From contig JACGCK010000001.1 in assembly GCA_014925825.1 (NCBI GenBank), positions 1-64,000 of the forward strand: DNA of 64,000 nt, given 5' to 3'. How positions within the stretch are numbered: the first letter of the stretch is position 1; each line of letters begins with the position of its first letter. The notes under the pieces are model-generated. The model was not told the origin of the DNA. It worked only from the letters and a program-made list of their open reading frames with translations, and did not search any database. Both the position numbers and the translations under genes were made by a program. Origin of the DNA: Pholiota molesta. Taxonomy: Eukaryota > Basidiomycota > Agaricomycetes > Agaricales > Strophariaceae. Below are positions 47,170 through 59,195 of the stretch, in pieces.

Positions 47170-48624
47170 ATGATGAGTAACGCATCCAGTCAACCGCGAT
47201 GCCCAATAAACGACCTCCCCACCGAAATCCTCTGCGAAATCTTCTCCCGCTGTGTCGACCATTCATCTGCGCGCATCCTTATGCAGCCAAACACCCAGGT
47301 CGCACCGATGTTGCTCGGCCACGTGTGTGCCACCTGGCGAGCGATGGTGCTCTCTATCCCTCCCTTCTGGTCCCACCTCCGTTTCGAGCTCCCTATCAAC
47401 TGGCACCCAAATGGAAATCCCTACACCGGGGATCCGGAACTGTTCGCGCGTCGTCTGGAGTGGCTGAGATGGTGGAGGCGCCATCTGGGTGAACTGGCGC
47501 CTTATCTTCAAGTGGAGATACGGTGGAAAGCGGGTGCAAAATATCAGCGGGGCCGTCTCTCAGAGTCAGCCGCTGAATTTCTTTTAGAATTCATGTCATC
47601 GGCGCAGTACATCAGCGTCGGCCGGCTGTATCATTCTCTCGTCCAACGGCGCACGGAAGCGGGATATGTAGTCAGAGTCCATCCCAGTGCCCATACCATC
47701 GTCTCGGCGTGGGGTCCGGAAATCGGTACTCATTATAACTATAATCAATATCTGAAATCCGTGCTTACCCAGACCACGTCGACACTTCGCTGTATCACTG
47801 TCGAGAATGTCAATCTGAGCGCCCAGAAATATGCTAATCCTCTCAACAACTGGGAGGGGGCGCTCCATCGCAAAGCGCAGATGTTCGAGGCGCGGAGCCC
47901 ACTTGGCGAGCGGCGTGATGCCGTCTCTGGCCGGCTCAGCAGCGTCGTTGTCGATGTAGTGCTCCTGGGCGCCGAGAAAACAGGTGCCCAGTGAGAGCGT
48001 CGTGATCGCAGGCGCAGACAGCAGTGCCGCATGAAGCTCGGTGAGGGCGGTAGAATCATACCACGTCATCGCCCAAGATTTGAGCGATAGCGTGCGTAGG
48101 GCGGGCAGCTGCAGGTTATCAAAGGCGGCTTTGAGTGGGTATTGTCCATGATCTTTGGAGTGCCGAAGAGAAGCGTTGATGAGGAAGGTTGTGAGGCGGG
48201 GCAGCGTGCATATGGATGGACGGCGATAGTTTTCGATGTCGCGGTCCTCGAAAATCAGCTGAAAAGAGCCCGATTCCACGGCGCTTAGCGATCGAATGAA
48301 GGAGAACCAGGTGCCTAAACGTAGAATCACCATACTCATGGAAAGATGAGTTAGTGTAGCCGGCGGCGGAGTGTGTTCCAATTTGTCGATGTTGTTTTTG
48401 GGTCCAGCCGGTGGCTTGATTTTGATTTGAAGCACCCCACGAGCATCGTCCGGGAGGTCACCTTCATGTCTTCAAAAACATCGGAGCTAATCGATATGGT
48501 GGCCGAACGTACCCAGAGAAGTCTGTTGATAGCGGAAGTTCGAAAACTCGTCACGGATGAGATGGTTGTAGGATTTGAAGAGGAAGGACCTGTGGAGGTG
48601 CGGCGTGCTGTATGGGGCTGGTAG
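47170..48624 (+). pseudogene. F-box/LRR-like gene disrupted by an internal inversion
   Basis: F-box proteins recruit substrates to SCF ubiquitin ligases. The N-terminus carries a clear F-box (CPINDLPTEILCEIFSRC) and the following VCATWRAMVLSIPPFWSHLR typical of mushroom F-box proteins. The plus-strand sense runs to about 47860 (LRCITVENVNL and on). From about 47862 to 48368 the leucine-rich middle reads on the minus strand (LTHLSMSMVILRLGTWFSF; LQLPALRTLSLKSWAMTW; ITTLSLGTCFLGAQ; WAPRLEHLRFAMERPL). Plus-strand sense then resumes (VREVTFMSSKTSELIDMVAE) to the stop at 48624. An inversion of about 0.5 kb inside the gene explains all three blocks. A truncated F-box protein ending near 47994 could still be made. 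Confidence 0.75.
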
Positions 48625-49181
48625 ACACCATGTATATTCCTTTATCGATTGTTGCCAGATTGCAATGGGAAGCGAGTGGCTATTTGATTCTCTCTCATAT
48701 CAGAGTCCTTCTTCTCATCATGACTCTCTCACCAAGTAGTTAGACAGTGCCGCTACCTACCTAGCGCCCGCCCTCCTCGTGACAATAACCTTGGCCCCAT
48801 GCGCAGCAACATACAGGAACACGCGCCGCGTTGCCGGCGTGCGCAAGACTTAGAGCGGCCTACCTGGGAACGGCGTCACAGAAGTCGCGCCGGATACGCC
48901 AGAGGAAGCAGGCGGAGAAGCGAGCAGACGAACACTCTGAGCAGGGAGAATTGTCCGAGGAGGATCCTTTTCTGAATTTGTGGGAGAAATCTGGAGGAAA
49001 TTGAGATGTCGAGGGTTGTTGCGGAGAATCGAAATCCCAACGAGATCCAGAGATGGACTCGGAGTTACGAGGGCTGCCCCTCGGGCCGCGCCGGACAACA
49101 CATATAAACAACAAATTATGCACGACGCGTGAACGTTCCCCGCGTTCAGCTCTGTTCAGCTAGACTTCCACCACATCGACG
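48625..49181. other. No gene seen; probable promoter region
   Basis: Spacer between the F-box gene and the MYND gene. No coding frame with splice continuity was recognised. The last part presumably holds the MYND gene promoter. Confidence 0.45.
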
Positions 49182-49956
49182 ATGCCACCGAGCGCCCTGT
49201 CCTGCTCTGTGTGCAACAAGCCCGAATCAGAGGCGGAGATCAAGCGCTGCGGGCGCTGCCGCGATCGTTTCTACTGCGGTACGCCACCCCCCTCCTCCTC
49301 AGCCCCGTCGCATATCAAGCTCTAACGTTGCTCTAACGCGTCCACGCAGGCCGCGAGTGCCAGGCCGCGGACTGGAAGACCCACAAGCCCAAGTGCGGCG
49401 CCGTCGTCCCCTCCGCGCCCGCGCCCGGCGCCCCGAAGTGGTACGACAAGCACCGCAAGTGCCGCGACGGCAACCGCCACGAGGGCGACCTCGAGCTCAT
49501 CACCTGGCCCAACGCGCAGGAGGGCACCGGGTGGGGCCACGTCTTCGAGGAGGAGGCGGACGAGATGCGCGCGAAGTTCGAGGGCGAGTTCGGCGGCGAC
49601 GAGCAGAAGCTGTACAAGTACTGGCCGCAGGCGTTCCGGTGGACGTGCTGCGGGACGGACGCGGATATGAACTGGGGTTGCGACCACCATGGGTCGGGGA
49701 GCAAGCCGTGCTCGTGTGATTTCTGCCGGTGAGTATTCGTTCGCGGATGGATTGCTCCTCTTCCGTGGTTGTTTTTGGCTGATTTGGGGTGGAAAACATC
49801 AGCATGGGAAAGCCGTTGCCGGATAGCATCTACTACGAACGCAACGCCTCCAGACATGGCCTTACCCTGCGCCGTGGGCCCGATCCACGCTCTTTCAATC
49901 GCGCGAGCGCAGCGATGGCAAAGAAGGGCCGCTCGATATTCGGGCTGGAAATGTGA
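49182..49956 (+). CDS. MYND zinc-finger protein
   Basis: MYND fingers bind proline-rich partners, often in chromatin regulation. Three exons (49182-49278, 49350-49728, 49803-49956) join in frame to 209 residues. The MYND finger is at the N-terminus, about residues 8-52: CSVCNKPESE, CGRCRDRFYCG, ECQAADWKTHKPKC, with all expected Cys and His. A conserved middle follows (WGHVFEEEADEMRAKFEGEF; YWPQAFRWTCCGTDADMNWG) with a second Cys/His cluster (CDHHGSGSKPCSCDFCR). The C-terminus is basic (AAMAKKGRSIFGLEM). Its 3' end and downstream sequence recur at 54857-55060 and at the ends of the BTB units, so the duplication units carry part of this locus. Confidence 0.8.
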
Positions 49957-50890
49957 AAGTAATAAAATTGTTCGTATTGTACTGAAATATATGTATGTTC
50001 CATTGATTATCACTATTGCTTGATCGTTCGTCTTGTGCGTTTTAGATGTCCAAGATATGGTATTGCCTTGCAGATCTTGCTGAGCATCTGTTCGCTAACT
50101 ATCTACATCTCCTGATCCACGATCTTTCCATTGCGCTAGCGAGAAAGAGTAGCCTTGCCTACTGAAATATGTTCGATTTCTTGACCGATTTGACAATCAT
50201 ATATAACTTACTGAGAAATTCATATGGTACGTTGAGTTATATAAACTAAAGTTTTCTTTTGAAAAGATCGTCACGAGCATACAGTCATTCTACACCCATT
50301 CACTGTTAGTGGTCCCATGGAGTCTCCCCAGGGCAATGAGCTCTAATAACCAGACACTGCCGCGAGAACCATGTCGAAGGACAAGCCCTCGCAGACTCCC
50401 GGTTATCAGCCACCCGTCCTGAAGACTCCATGTGCATACCAGCAGGGAGGGAGCGGTGTCAGGCAGCGCATTGTAACGTATCGCACGTCGCGGGAATTCG
50501 AAGCGTATGATGGCATGGAAGAGAGAACCCCATCGCACCGAAAATTTTCAATGCAGTAAGGAGCATCAACCTTGAGCTTGAGCCTCAGAACATTGGCAAA
50601 CAATCTTGTTCAAACATAAGCATAGGGAGGGCCTTCGGTTTACTGGATGTCCACTGCCCAGCCGCACTTTCAAGTTAGCCGGCTACCCGCGGACGACCGT
50701 CGTTCATAGGACAGCGCCCGCGGCGGTGGCCACCACTACGCCCTGGTAGTCTCGTAGCTCTGGGATTCGACAGACGCCGTCGGGTGGTGAGTGTGAGATA
50801 AGGCAGATGGTGGGAAGAGAATGGAGGGTGTGAATTGATCTTGGTCGGCGTTCGAACCACTTGCTTGACCATCAACCACCTTGTTCTTCG
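49860..50890 (-). repeat. BTB-unit tail fragment (a)
   Basis: Minus-strand sequence matching the downstream block of the BTB units (homologous to about 40.3-40.97 kb), beginning within the MYND gene 3' end. It contains the shared stretch around CCATGTCGAAGGACAAGCCC. The BTB gene itself is absent. It ends just before the APH-type gene. Confidence 0.6.
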
Positions 50891-50899
50891 ACTTCTACA

Positions 50900-51796
50900 A
50901 TGACCGTGCTCTCCAACGATATGTTACCTTCGGATGACTGTGAATTCTTTCCCAATTGGCCTGGACCCGAAGAGCTCCCTAGCCCCGAGGAGGTTAGGAA
51001 GCATCCGGACGTCTTATCCCATCGTCGCAATATCGTTGTTCGCTTCGTACATTTGAAGCTTATCGTCAAATATGGGAGATGTGTCAGACCGGCAGAAGCA
51101 CAGGCACTGTGGGCCATTAATCAATTCACTGATGTGGCAGCCCCTACGGTGTATGGGTGGTTTCAAGACGGGGACGAGATGTTTATCTATATGAGTCTGG
51201 TAGAAGGAGTCACGTTGAGAGCTAGGTGGTCAGAGCTTTCGCCGGCAGAAAAGGTGGATATTGCCAAACAACTGCGGAAAATGTTGGCCTCTATGTCCAA
51301 GTTGCAGTTGCCGCCAGATGACATTTATATCGGTATGGGACCCGTTACCGTTGATGTTGATGCTTCACATGCTGATCAAAAGTTCCAAGGCTCGCTCAAA
51401 CATGGTCCATGCTATGATATGTTATTTGAGATGCATGCCCGCCCTCATCCCGGGCCTTTTGCTTCGCCGAAGGAGTTCCACGACTTCTTTGTCTCCTTGG
51501 CTACTCATGATTCCACATACACACGTAACGGCTTGCCCGATTCCTCTCCGATCACGTTCGCGCATAATGATCTCAACTTCGGCAACATCCTTGTTTCCCC
51601 CAAAGGTTCCCAAGTCATGGCTATCATCGACTGGGAAATGTCAGGGTTCTATCCCTCATATTGGGAATGGGCAATTTTGACCTCAATAGAAGAAGGTCGA
51701 GGAGGCGACATAAGACGCTTCATAGATGCCATTTTGGAGCCGTACGATCATGTCTATAGGTATTGGGGCGACTGGTTGTATTCTTTAGGGGCTTAG
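50900..51796 (+). CDS. Aminoglycoside phosphotransferase (APH)-type kinase
   Basis: Member of the APH/choline kinase-like family, abundant in fungi with mostly unknown small-molecule substrates. Single exon of 298 residues from ATG 50900. The nucleotide-binding lobe contains VVRFVHLKLIVKYG (Lys for ATP) and the hinge FIYMSLVEGVTL. The catalytic loop is FAHNDLNFGNILV (Brenner HxDLxxxN type), and the metal-binding Asp is in IIDWEMSGFYPSYWEW. All key residues are present and no break is seen, so it is probably active. It sits between two BTB-unit tail fragments. Resistance is not implied by the family name. Confidence 0.88.
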   Translation: MTVLSNDMLPSDDCEFFPNWPGPEELPSPEEVRKHPDVLSHRRNIVVRFVHLKLIVKYGRCVRPAEAQALWAINQFTDVAAPTVYGWFQDGDEMFIYMSLVEGVTLRARWSELSPAEKVDIAKQLRKMLASMSKLQLPPDDIYIGMGPVTVDVDASHADQKFQGSLKHGPCYDMLFEMHARPHPGPFASPKEFHDFFVSLATHDSTYTRNGLPDSSPITFAHNDLNFGNILVSPKGSQVMAIIDWEMSGFYPSYWEWAILTSIEEGRGGDIRRFIDAILEPYDHVYRYWGDWLYSLGA

Positions 51797-51829
51797 TGTA
51801 CTGCTACGGCAATGGAACATGTACCTAGC

Positions 51830-53580
51830 CATTTTGTACTGAAATATAGTAGCTTTCTGTCGATCGTTATTTCTCCATCATGAAGCTTGGGCTTTTTCTA
51901 GGAACGTTCAAAAGTTTGCAGAGAGTGATGCACAAATTGCTCAAAATTTTATATCACATCGTCAATTTATATAACATGTACTCAACGCAGCACCTGCAAA
52001 CAGGACTATCATGAACACACAGCCATTACACAGACCCGCTCACCGCTAAGTAGTCCTCCCACGGAGCCTCAAACGATGGCCGCCTGTTTCCACCAGACAC
52101 CGCCCGCGAGAACCATGTCGAACGACATACCCTCACAGACGCCCGTTCATGCCCCACCCGTCGTTCAAGAATCCATGTGCCTACCAGCAAGGTGCGGTTA
52201 CCATCAGCCCGTCCCGGTCGGCGAAATTTGAGAGTTACAGTCGCCGCCGCCGGTAGTATTGGCCTGGAGCCTAAGGACATCGCCAAAGAGTCATGCGAGC
52301 GATATTCTAATAGGGAGTGGCTTCGGTCGACTGGATGTGTGCCCATCTCTCAATGAGAAAAAGCATGTGCGTTTCTTTGCCGATGAACGTCAGCCCGAGG
52401 GCCGAGGCGCGCGTCCACGGAAAGCGGTCGCAGGCCTCGGGGCGGCGCTGGAGTTTCGAGGATTCAAAGTTGCAAAGGGTTGGCGAAATCGACCTGGACA
52501 ACATAACACAAGAAGCGCAACGGGAGCGGCGTCGCGCGAAGAGCGCGCCCTGCATGCGTCAATTCAACCAAACCCGCACACGCAACGTCAGGAACAACAA
52601 ACTGACCCAAGAGTGCACGAGCACGTATGCCCACCCTTCCCACCGGCGAGCGGATCTGCGTGCGTCGCAGCCCATCCCTGACCACCAACCTTCCAGGCAT
52701 CCGGGGTAACAACGGCCAACCGCCCCGCAAACGACCATCGCACATACGAGGCCTGGTAGTCTCTTTCATTCCTGGGACGCGATAGACGCGCTCAGGCACC
52801 GTGTGCGAGATGGGGGGAAAGCGGATGAAAAGAGCAGAATACGGGCTCTGCACTGATGCACTGATCAAACATCGTATCGACGATCTGTAGACCACACCTC
52901 ATCCGATAAGCGCAGCGGAAGTGCGGAATGTTGCTAGCTTATAGTGGCACCATAGAGTCTAGCTTGATGGATGGAGCCTGTGAACCGGACACCGCTCGCG
53001 ATGAACATGCGGAGGACATGTCCGCTGAGGGTTCCGGGTACCCGTTTCGTCGTAGACTCCATGGGCCAACTACATAGTGGCAGACGACAAGTTCGAGTAT
53101 CCATGTGCATCAAGCGCCATAGGGGTGTGCAAAACAAGAAGGATAACAAGACCAGACGAACACGCACGTTCAAAGAAAGTTGAAAACATCGCAAACCCAT
53201 CGGAGGCGCAGGGTCTTGGGAGGCACGACGGAAGGGAGAACACTGGGCGTATTGGGGTGGCACGGCCGGTGGCCCCACACCACACCAACGTCTTGAAGGC
53301 CGGTGGGGTCATGCCACACCAACGTCTTGAAATCGGCCATGAGTACATGAGTCGTGCACGAATGGGGAGAGAACCTGGGATCCGGTACGAGAAGCGCCAT
53401 CGATTTTGAATTCCACTCACCTCCCAGCATACGTGTCGTCCATTCAAGTCCACCCGCCGTCCTCCGTGTGGCCTATCTACTGTTCAAGCGTATGAGCCGT
53501 GCACATTAACAGGAACGAGAGGAGCGAAGTCGTGGGTCAGAAGGCAATGGTGGCCCATGCGCGATGGTTAGGAGTTGGTT
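51830..53580 (-). repeat. BTB-unit tail fragment (b)
   Basis: Inverted copy of the downstream block of the BTB unit (homologous to about 45.2-46.9 kb), including the CATGCGGAGGACATGTCCGC palindrome-like stretch. The BTB gene is absent. A local duplication of a short ACACCAACGTCTTGAA segment occurs near 53285-53335. Confidence 0.65.
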
Positions 53581-53866
53581 GGGAGGCAGGGCGGGGGAGG
53601 AGGGTGGGAGACCTCGACGATGTACTTGCAGGACAAAGTCCCGTTTGCGTCAAGTGGGGGCCTCGGAAGTCGCACTGTCGAGCTGCTGGGCGTCGTTGGT
53701 AGGTGAGAGGACGTTGCAGGAGTAGCCTTTGCGAGGGTCACATGTCGGTCCGTGCGTGAGAAGCGGCTGGGCGCCTAATTTATGTCGCACGCCTTCTGCA
53801 GATATGAACGATAATCAGCCCCTTCTGTCCCTTCCCACTACCCCCACGCCGTACCAGTAGCCCACC

Positions 53867-54391
53867 ATGTCCTCCGTCTACTCCTGCCTCACCTGCGCCA
53901 GGACCTTCGCCTCCGCGGGCGCCCTCGTCACGCACGCCCAAGCCAAAGCGCACACCGCCCATCCCGGCGCAGCAGCGGCCGCCATGGCCGCCTCCGCCAA
54001 CCTCACGTACCTCTGCGTGAACTGCGCCAGCTTCACCGCGTTCACCACCGCCGCCGCGCTCCGCACGCACGTTGCCGCCAAACACACGCCGCGAGGCCCG
54101 CCGCGCCCGCCTGGGCCGCCGCCTGCGTACAGCGCACTTCCCACGCCGCCCGCGCACCCGCCTAAAGCCGCTATCGCCGCGGGCCCGCGCTATGTCTGCA
54201 AGGCCTGTCCTAACAACAAGGGGTTCGCCACCGCCGACGCCCTCCGCACCCACAAGGCCGCCAAACACGCACTGACCTCCACGCCTGCCCGCAGCGCCCC
54301 GCTTCAAAAGCGGACGAACGCCCCGCGCGCCGGAGCGAAGCAAAGTTACTCGGAGGTGGACTTGAAGGTTCTGGTGAAGACATCATCCTAG
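53867..54391 (+). CDS. C2H2-type zinc-finger protein
   Basis: Single-exon protein of 174 residues with three finger-like units: YSCLTCARTFASAGALVTHA near residue 5, YLCVNCASFTAFTTAAALRT (with HVAAKH) near 48, and YVCKACPNNKGFATADALRT (with HKAAKH) near 108. Each has CxxC and a His-containing helix, though the first has a degenerate second His. Between fingers 2 and 3 is a Pro/Ala-rich linker. The C-terminus is basic and Ser-rich. Possibly a DNA- or RNA-binding regulator. Strong GC bias and low complexity mean the frame is partly supported by composition alone, but the repeated finger pattern is real. Confidence 0.7.
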   Translation: MSSVYSCLTCARTFASAGALVTHAQAKAHTAHPGAAAAAMAASANLTYLCVNCASFTAFTTAAALRTHVAAKHTPRGPPRPPGPPPAYSALPTPPAHPPKAAIAAGPRYVCKACPNNKGFATADALRTHKAAKHALTSTPARSAPLQKRTNAPRAGAKQSYSEVDLKVLVKTSS

Positions 54392-54856
54392 TTGGTGGGG
54401 CGTTGATATGTAGCAAGAACTCGGCGGCAGTGGGGAGATCTAGCGTTCAATGGTATTCGATGTGGGAAAGGGTGAAGAGTTTCCCAGTTTCGAGTCCGAT
54501 GGCCAGGCGTTTCCTGTTGCGTATGCGAGTTATCCGTTCTTTTTGCTCAATCATTGTATCCGACTGATCCTTCACAAGAACTGCTTCTCCATGTACGATT
54601 ATCTCTCTCCTACCTTGAATGCCTGCGTTGTGTCTTCTGCTTTATCAATCCGAACTCCGCTCCATTTAAGTATACTTAACCAAAAAAAAAACACTCCGCT
54701 CCATGTACCAAATTACATTTTACACTCTCAACCCTTCCCCCTCTCGAACAATTCCTACAAGCAACTTGATAACCACCTCAAATACATATACTGTTAGGTG
54801 AACGAACTCCATGTATGCAAAAGCAAAAGGCTTAGGATCGTTGTATTCCTAATTTC
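54392..54856. other. No gene seen
   Basis: 3' flank of the zinc-finger gene. Short open frames only. A pyrimidine/A-rich tract lies near 54680. Confidence 0.4.
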
Positions 54857-55060
54857 CTTCCTCCACGCTCTTTCAATCGCGCGGCGCAGCGATGGCAAAG
54901 AAGGGCCGCTCGATATTCGGGCTGGAAATGTGAAAGTAAAAAAATTGTTTATGTTGTACCGAAATATATTTATGTTCCATTGATTGTCATCAATCATCAT
55001 TGGTCGATCTTTAACGACCTTGCAGGTCTTGCTATGCATCTGGTCCCACACTGCCCGCAT
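54857..55060 (+). repeat. Duplicated MYND-gene 3' end
   Basis: Near copy of 49880-50100, covering the last coding bases (GCTCGATATTCGGGCTGGAA), the stop and the 3' flank of the MYND gene, without the rest of the gene. A second, more diverged copy begins at about 55066 and runs into unit III. Confidence 0.7.
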
Positions 55061-57107
55061 CTCCTGATGCACGATCTTTCAATCGCGCTACCGCGGCGAC
55101 GGCCGCGCAATTTTGGGGTGGGAGATGTGAAAGTGACCTTGTTGTACTGAAATATAATAGCTTTCTATTGATCGTTATTTCTCCATCATGAATCTTCGGC
55201 TTCTTCTACGACAGAACGTTTAAAAGTTTTGCAGAGAGTAATTAATGTACAAATCACTCAAAAATTTCATATCGCACCATTCAATTATATACCATGTCCT
55301 CAACACAGCGCCTGCAAAAAGGACTATCAAGAGCACACAGTCATTACTCAGACCCGCCCGCCACTAGTCATCCCACGGAGTCTCAAATAACTAGTGATAT
55401 CCTCACCAGATACCGCCCGCGAGGACCATGTCGAAGGACATACCCTCGCAGACGCCCGGTCATGCGCCACCCATCGTTCAAGACTCCGTGTGCCTACCAG
55501 CAGGGTACGGTACTAGCCATCAGCCCATCCGCATCCTATGCACGCCGCCTGGATCCGATGCCTCCGATGGACAAGAGAGCCCTATTGCTGCGAGATTTTT
55601 TGAACGTAGTAAGTAGCATTAGCCGCGAGCCTCGGAACATCACCAAAGAATCAGTTCACGAAATCACATAGGGAGTGCCTGCGGTGTACTGGATGTGTAC
55701 ACCGCGCGACCCCGCTCCCGGTGTCGATTTGGATAACTTATTCTTTGCCGATGGACGTCAGCCCGAGACGCAAGTCAGCGTCAAGGGTCGCAGGCCGCGG
55801 GCGCTTGGAGCGCAGAAAGAAGTAAGGAATTGAGAAGGAAGGCAGTGGAATGGAAAAGGAAAAGGAAGAAGAAATGGACCGACGGCAACACAGTGACCAA
55901 GCGCGAAGCGCGCGCGCTCCGTGCATCAACCCAACCCCACCCGCACACCCCACGTCATTCAGCGCCAGACGCCAACGCGCCGACGCAAGAGAAGAGTGCA
56001 CGAGCCCGCATTCGGAATTCCATTCTGCATACCCATCCGCATGCCGCACCGTCGCACAGCGTGCGTAGCGCGTTCTGCCCCTCCCACACCAGTGATCTGG
56101 GCATCCGCGGGCCGGCTATGGGATCCCGGATTACGCGCGTTGGTCGGTAGGCTGCCTGCCGCCCCACACACGACCCGTCGTCTCCAGTCCAGACGACGGG
56201 GGAGTGTCTACCACACCATTGTGCCCAGCTCTGGGACTCGATAGGCGCCGTCGGGCACCGCGTGCGCGATGAGGGAAAGCGGATGGACTTGGAAGAGCAG
56301 AATGCGGGATCTGCGCTGATCGAACGTCGTATCGACGATCTGAGGGCCACACGTCGTTCGTACGAACATCGCAAGTGCCGGAGTGTCATTGACTTTTAGT
56401 GGAGTCATGGAGTCTAGGCAGAGAATTGGGACCTTTGTACCGGACACCGCTCGCGATGAACATGCGGAGGACATGTCCGCTGAGGGATCCGGGTACCCGC
56501 ATCGTCGTCGCTGCTTCGTAGACTCTATGGGCCAACTAATGGCAGGCGACCGGGTGCATTACCCATGCGCGTCAAGCGCCATAGGTGTGTGCAAGATAAG
56601 AAGGATAACAAGACAAGACGAACACGCACGTTGAAAGGAAGTTGAAAACCTCGCAAGCCCATCGGAGGCGCAGGGTCTCGGGGAGGCACGACGAAAGGCA
56701 GAACGCTGGGCGCGATGGGCTGGCGCGGCCGGTGGCGTCGTCATGCCACACCAACGTCTTGAAATCAGCCACGAGTCGTGCACGAAGGGCAAGAGAACTA
56801 GGGATTTGGTGAACGAGAAGCGTCATCGATCGGGAATTCCATTCACCTCCCGGCATACGTGTCGTCCATCCAAGTCCAGCCGCCGTCCTCCGTGTGTCCT
56901 AATATCTACTGTCCAAGCATATGAGCCGTGCACATTAACAGGGACGAGAGGAGCGAACTCGTGGGTCAGAAGGCAATGGTGGAGCTCAATGAAATTTCGG
57001 AATTCCGAAGTTATGTGACGGTATGTTTGCGGTATGTCGAACTATTCGTATGAAATAATTCGAAATTAAGACAAAAAACAGGGATGCGTATCACGTTAGA
57101 ATACATA

Positions 57108-58181
57108 TCATGATCGCCTAATAAACCTGATCTCTCTATACAGTGGAGCCGCGCTGAACTTCGGGACCCCATCATGCATCGACGCCAATTGATCACTCCA
57201 CGGGCACTGCACCTGCAGCGACCTGCACAAACAGCTGCTGCCGCCCTGCGCATGCGTACATGTCAGAGTAGAGCTGGTCGGCAGGGCGGGAATTTTGGCG
57301 AAGGTCGTAGGGTTCTGGCCGATCTGGCGCAGATACATGGCGTTGATGCGGGCGAGGACGATGCATCCGTACGGGTGCATCCCGGCCTCGATCATGGACG
57401 CCGCCCACGTGCTCTGTTTGCGCCAGCAGTCGTAGTACGTCAGCTGCGAGGCGTGCTAATTAGCGGATCCTTGCGGAGAGACGGGGAGGGGGTAGCCCAG
57501 GATGTAAAACGCACCCATCTCGCTAGCACGCCCGGTGCAGTGAGCTTGGCGGCGGCCTTGGGGAGCGGCTCTGATAATGCGTGTTCCGCGGCTTGATCAG
57601 CGAGACTGGTGTACCCGTGCCTCGCGCAGTGGTTCAGAATTTCGAGCGGGTGGTGCGGCAGTAGCTGCCTTAATATTGTGGAAGGGTGAATGTTGCGGGG
57701 GTGACAGGTCAAGATAATAAAAGCGAGCGTACTGCATGCGCGTCGCGAACGTGTTCATCGCGCCATACACGACGTATTTCTCGGCCGCTTCCGCCACATC
57801 GAAGAACAGAGAAAACTCCATGTCGAGCACCGACGGCTGGCGGTAGTTGCGGGCCTCGGATGGGGGCTCGATGAACTGGAAGAGAACCTCGAGTGTCTTG
57901 GAGGGCTCGGACAGCTGCGCGGCGTCGGGGCCAATCATCATGTTCTCAGCGACGGCGAAGCCGGCGCTGCTCGAGTTGACGTGGGTCCCATGTATCTTGA
58001 ATAAGACGTGGTCCGACGAAAGGAAAGTGATATCGGCTGTCGGATCGCAGACTGGACAAGGACACAAGTCGTGCGTCAATAAGATGTCCGAATGTGCAAG
58101 TGTCAAAGCTTTATAAATGTATGTATACATACACAGCACAGACATCGTTCGCTCTGGTTGAGGTGTAGGATTTTCATCCAT
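57108..58181 (-). CDS. BTB/POZ domain protein, copy III (diverged)
   Basis: Paralog of copies I and II in inverted orientation. It has the same four-exon plan from ATG 58181: MDENPTPQPERTMSVL, then after an intron DPTADITFLSSDHVLFKIHG, TLEVLFQFIEPP and FFDVAEAAEKYVVYGAMNTF. The third exon (HPLEILNHCARHGYTSLADQ) and the Cys-rich C-terminus (CTHAQGGSSCLCRS, QCPW) are more diverged than those of copies I and II. The second intron has different sequence. No stop or frame break was seen, so it appears functional and distinct from the homogenised pair. Confidence 0.8.
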
Positions 58182-58411
58182 CGCGGTGAGGGCAAGACGG
58201 AGGATTCAAGTCAAGTGAAAGGTTCGTCCAGCAGCAGGATGGGTAATGGGAAGAAGCCTCATATCGACAGGTACGAAAACGGCGAAGACAGGGTCATTTG
58301 GAAGCGAGAGAATCGGGGCTTCGTGGACATGAAATGCGCCTACTTACACGGGTATCCGGTCTCTATATCAGCGGACATCAATGCGACAGATGCACTTCGT
58401 AGATGGGTTGG

Positions 58412-59195
58412 AGGACCCCTGAAAGCTCACCAAAATGGCTGATGCCAAAAAGATGAAAAAATGCGATTTTTATCCAAACCAAATTTGCCAAAATTTATCC
58501 GATTTTTGCACCAGGGAGCGCCAGAATGCAAAATTTATCCAAATTTCGGCTCAGGCATCCAAAATAGCGGGCAAGGTTCAAATTTTCGTTTTTTGGGCCT
58601 GCGGCGCCATTTTACAGCATATAGACTTGTAAAATAAGCTTAGCATAATGAATAGTCTTCAAATTCCAAATTAAGAGATGAAGAACAGAGTATAGAAGGC
58701 TTATTCACATCTTCACCCTCATCGTCTGATCCAACTTGAGTAGAAGTCATTTTTGTTTGTTTCCGCAGTGTTTTCATTGCTTCTTGGACCGAGATCTGAG
58801 CAAGTTTTTCCAAGTGTTTCTGTATTTTTGGAATTCTGTTGACGTGACGATGAGTGACAAGGCCCTAAGTTACCCTAAGGAATATTTTGAATGAATTTGG
58901 ATATTGGTTTCATTATATAAATTAGGACCAGGGCCTTGTAGCATGACTGTTTGAAGGTTGCAACATATTTTGGAGTACCGATATTTAAATCCCCCAAAGG
59001 CCAATTTCTATCCAAACCCACGCTTATGCCTCGGTCTCATGGCCAAAATTTATCCAACTTTCTGATGTGGCATTTCGGTCAAAAAACCAAATTCCTATCC
59101 GATATTTTCAAAATAGCCCTGAGGCATTCTGCAAAAATTTCTCAGATTTTATCCGATTTTGGGATCAGTGGGTTTGGTGTACTTTCAGGGGTCCT
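58412..59195 (+). mobile_element. 784-bp non-autonomous hAT-like transposon
   Basis: Terminal inverted repeats begin AGGACCCCTGAAAG (23 bp with two mismatches, ending CACCAAA). The 8-bp target duplication TGGGTTGG lies at 58404-58411 and 59196-59203. The sister unit I has the uninterrupted site (reverse strand near 36820-36835), so the insertion is directly visible. There is no transposase. Both flanks inside hold direct copies of an AATTTATCCRA-type word. The 8-bp duplication fits hAT, but superfamily assignment without a transposase is tentative. Confidence 0.85.
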
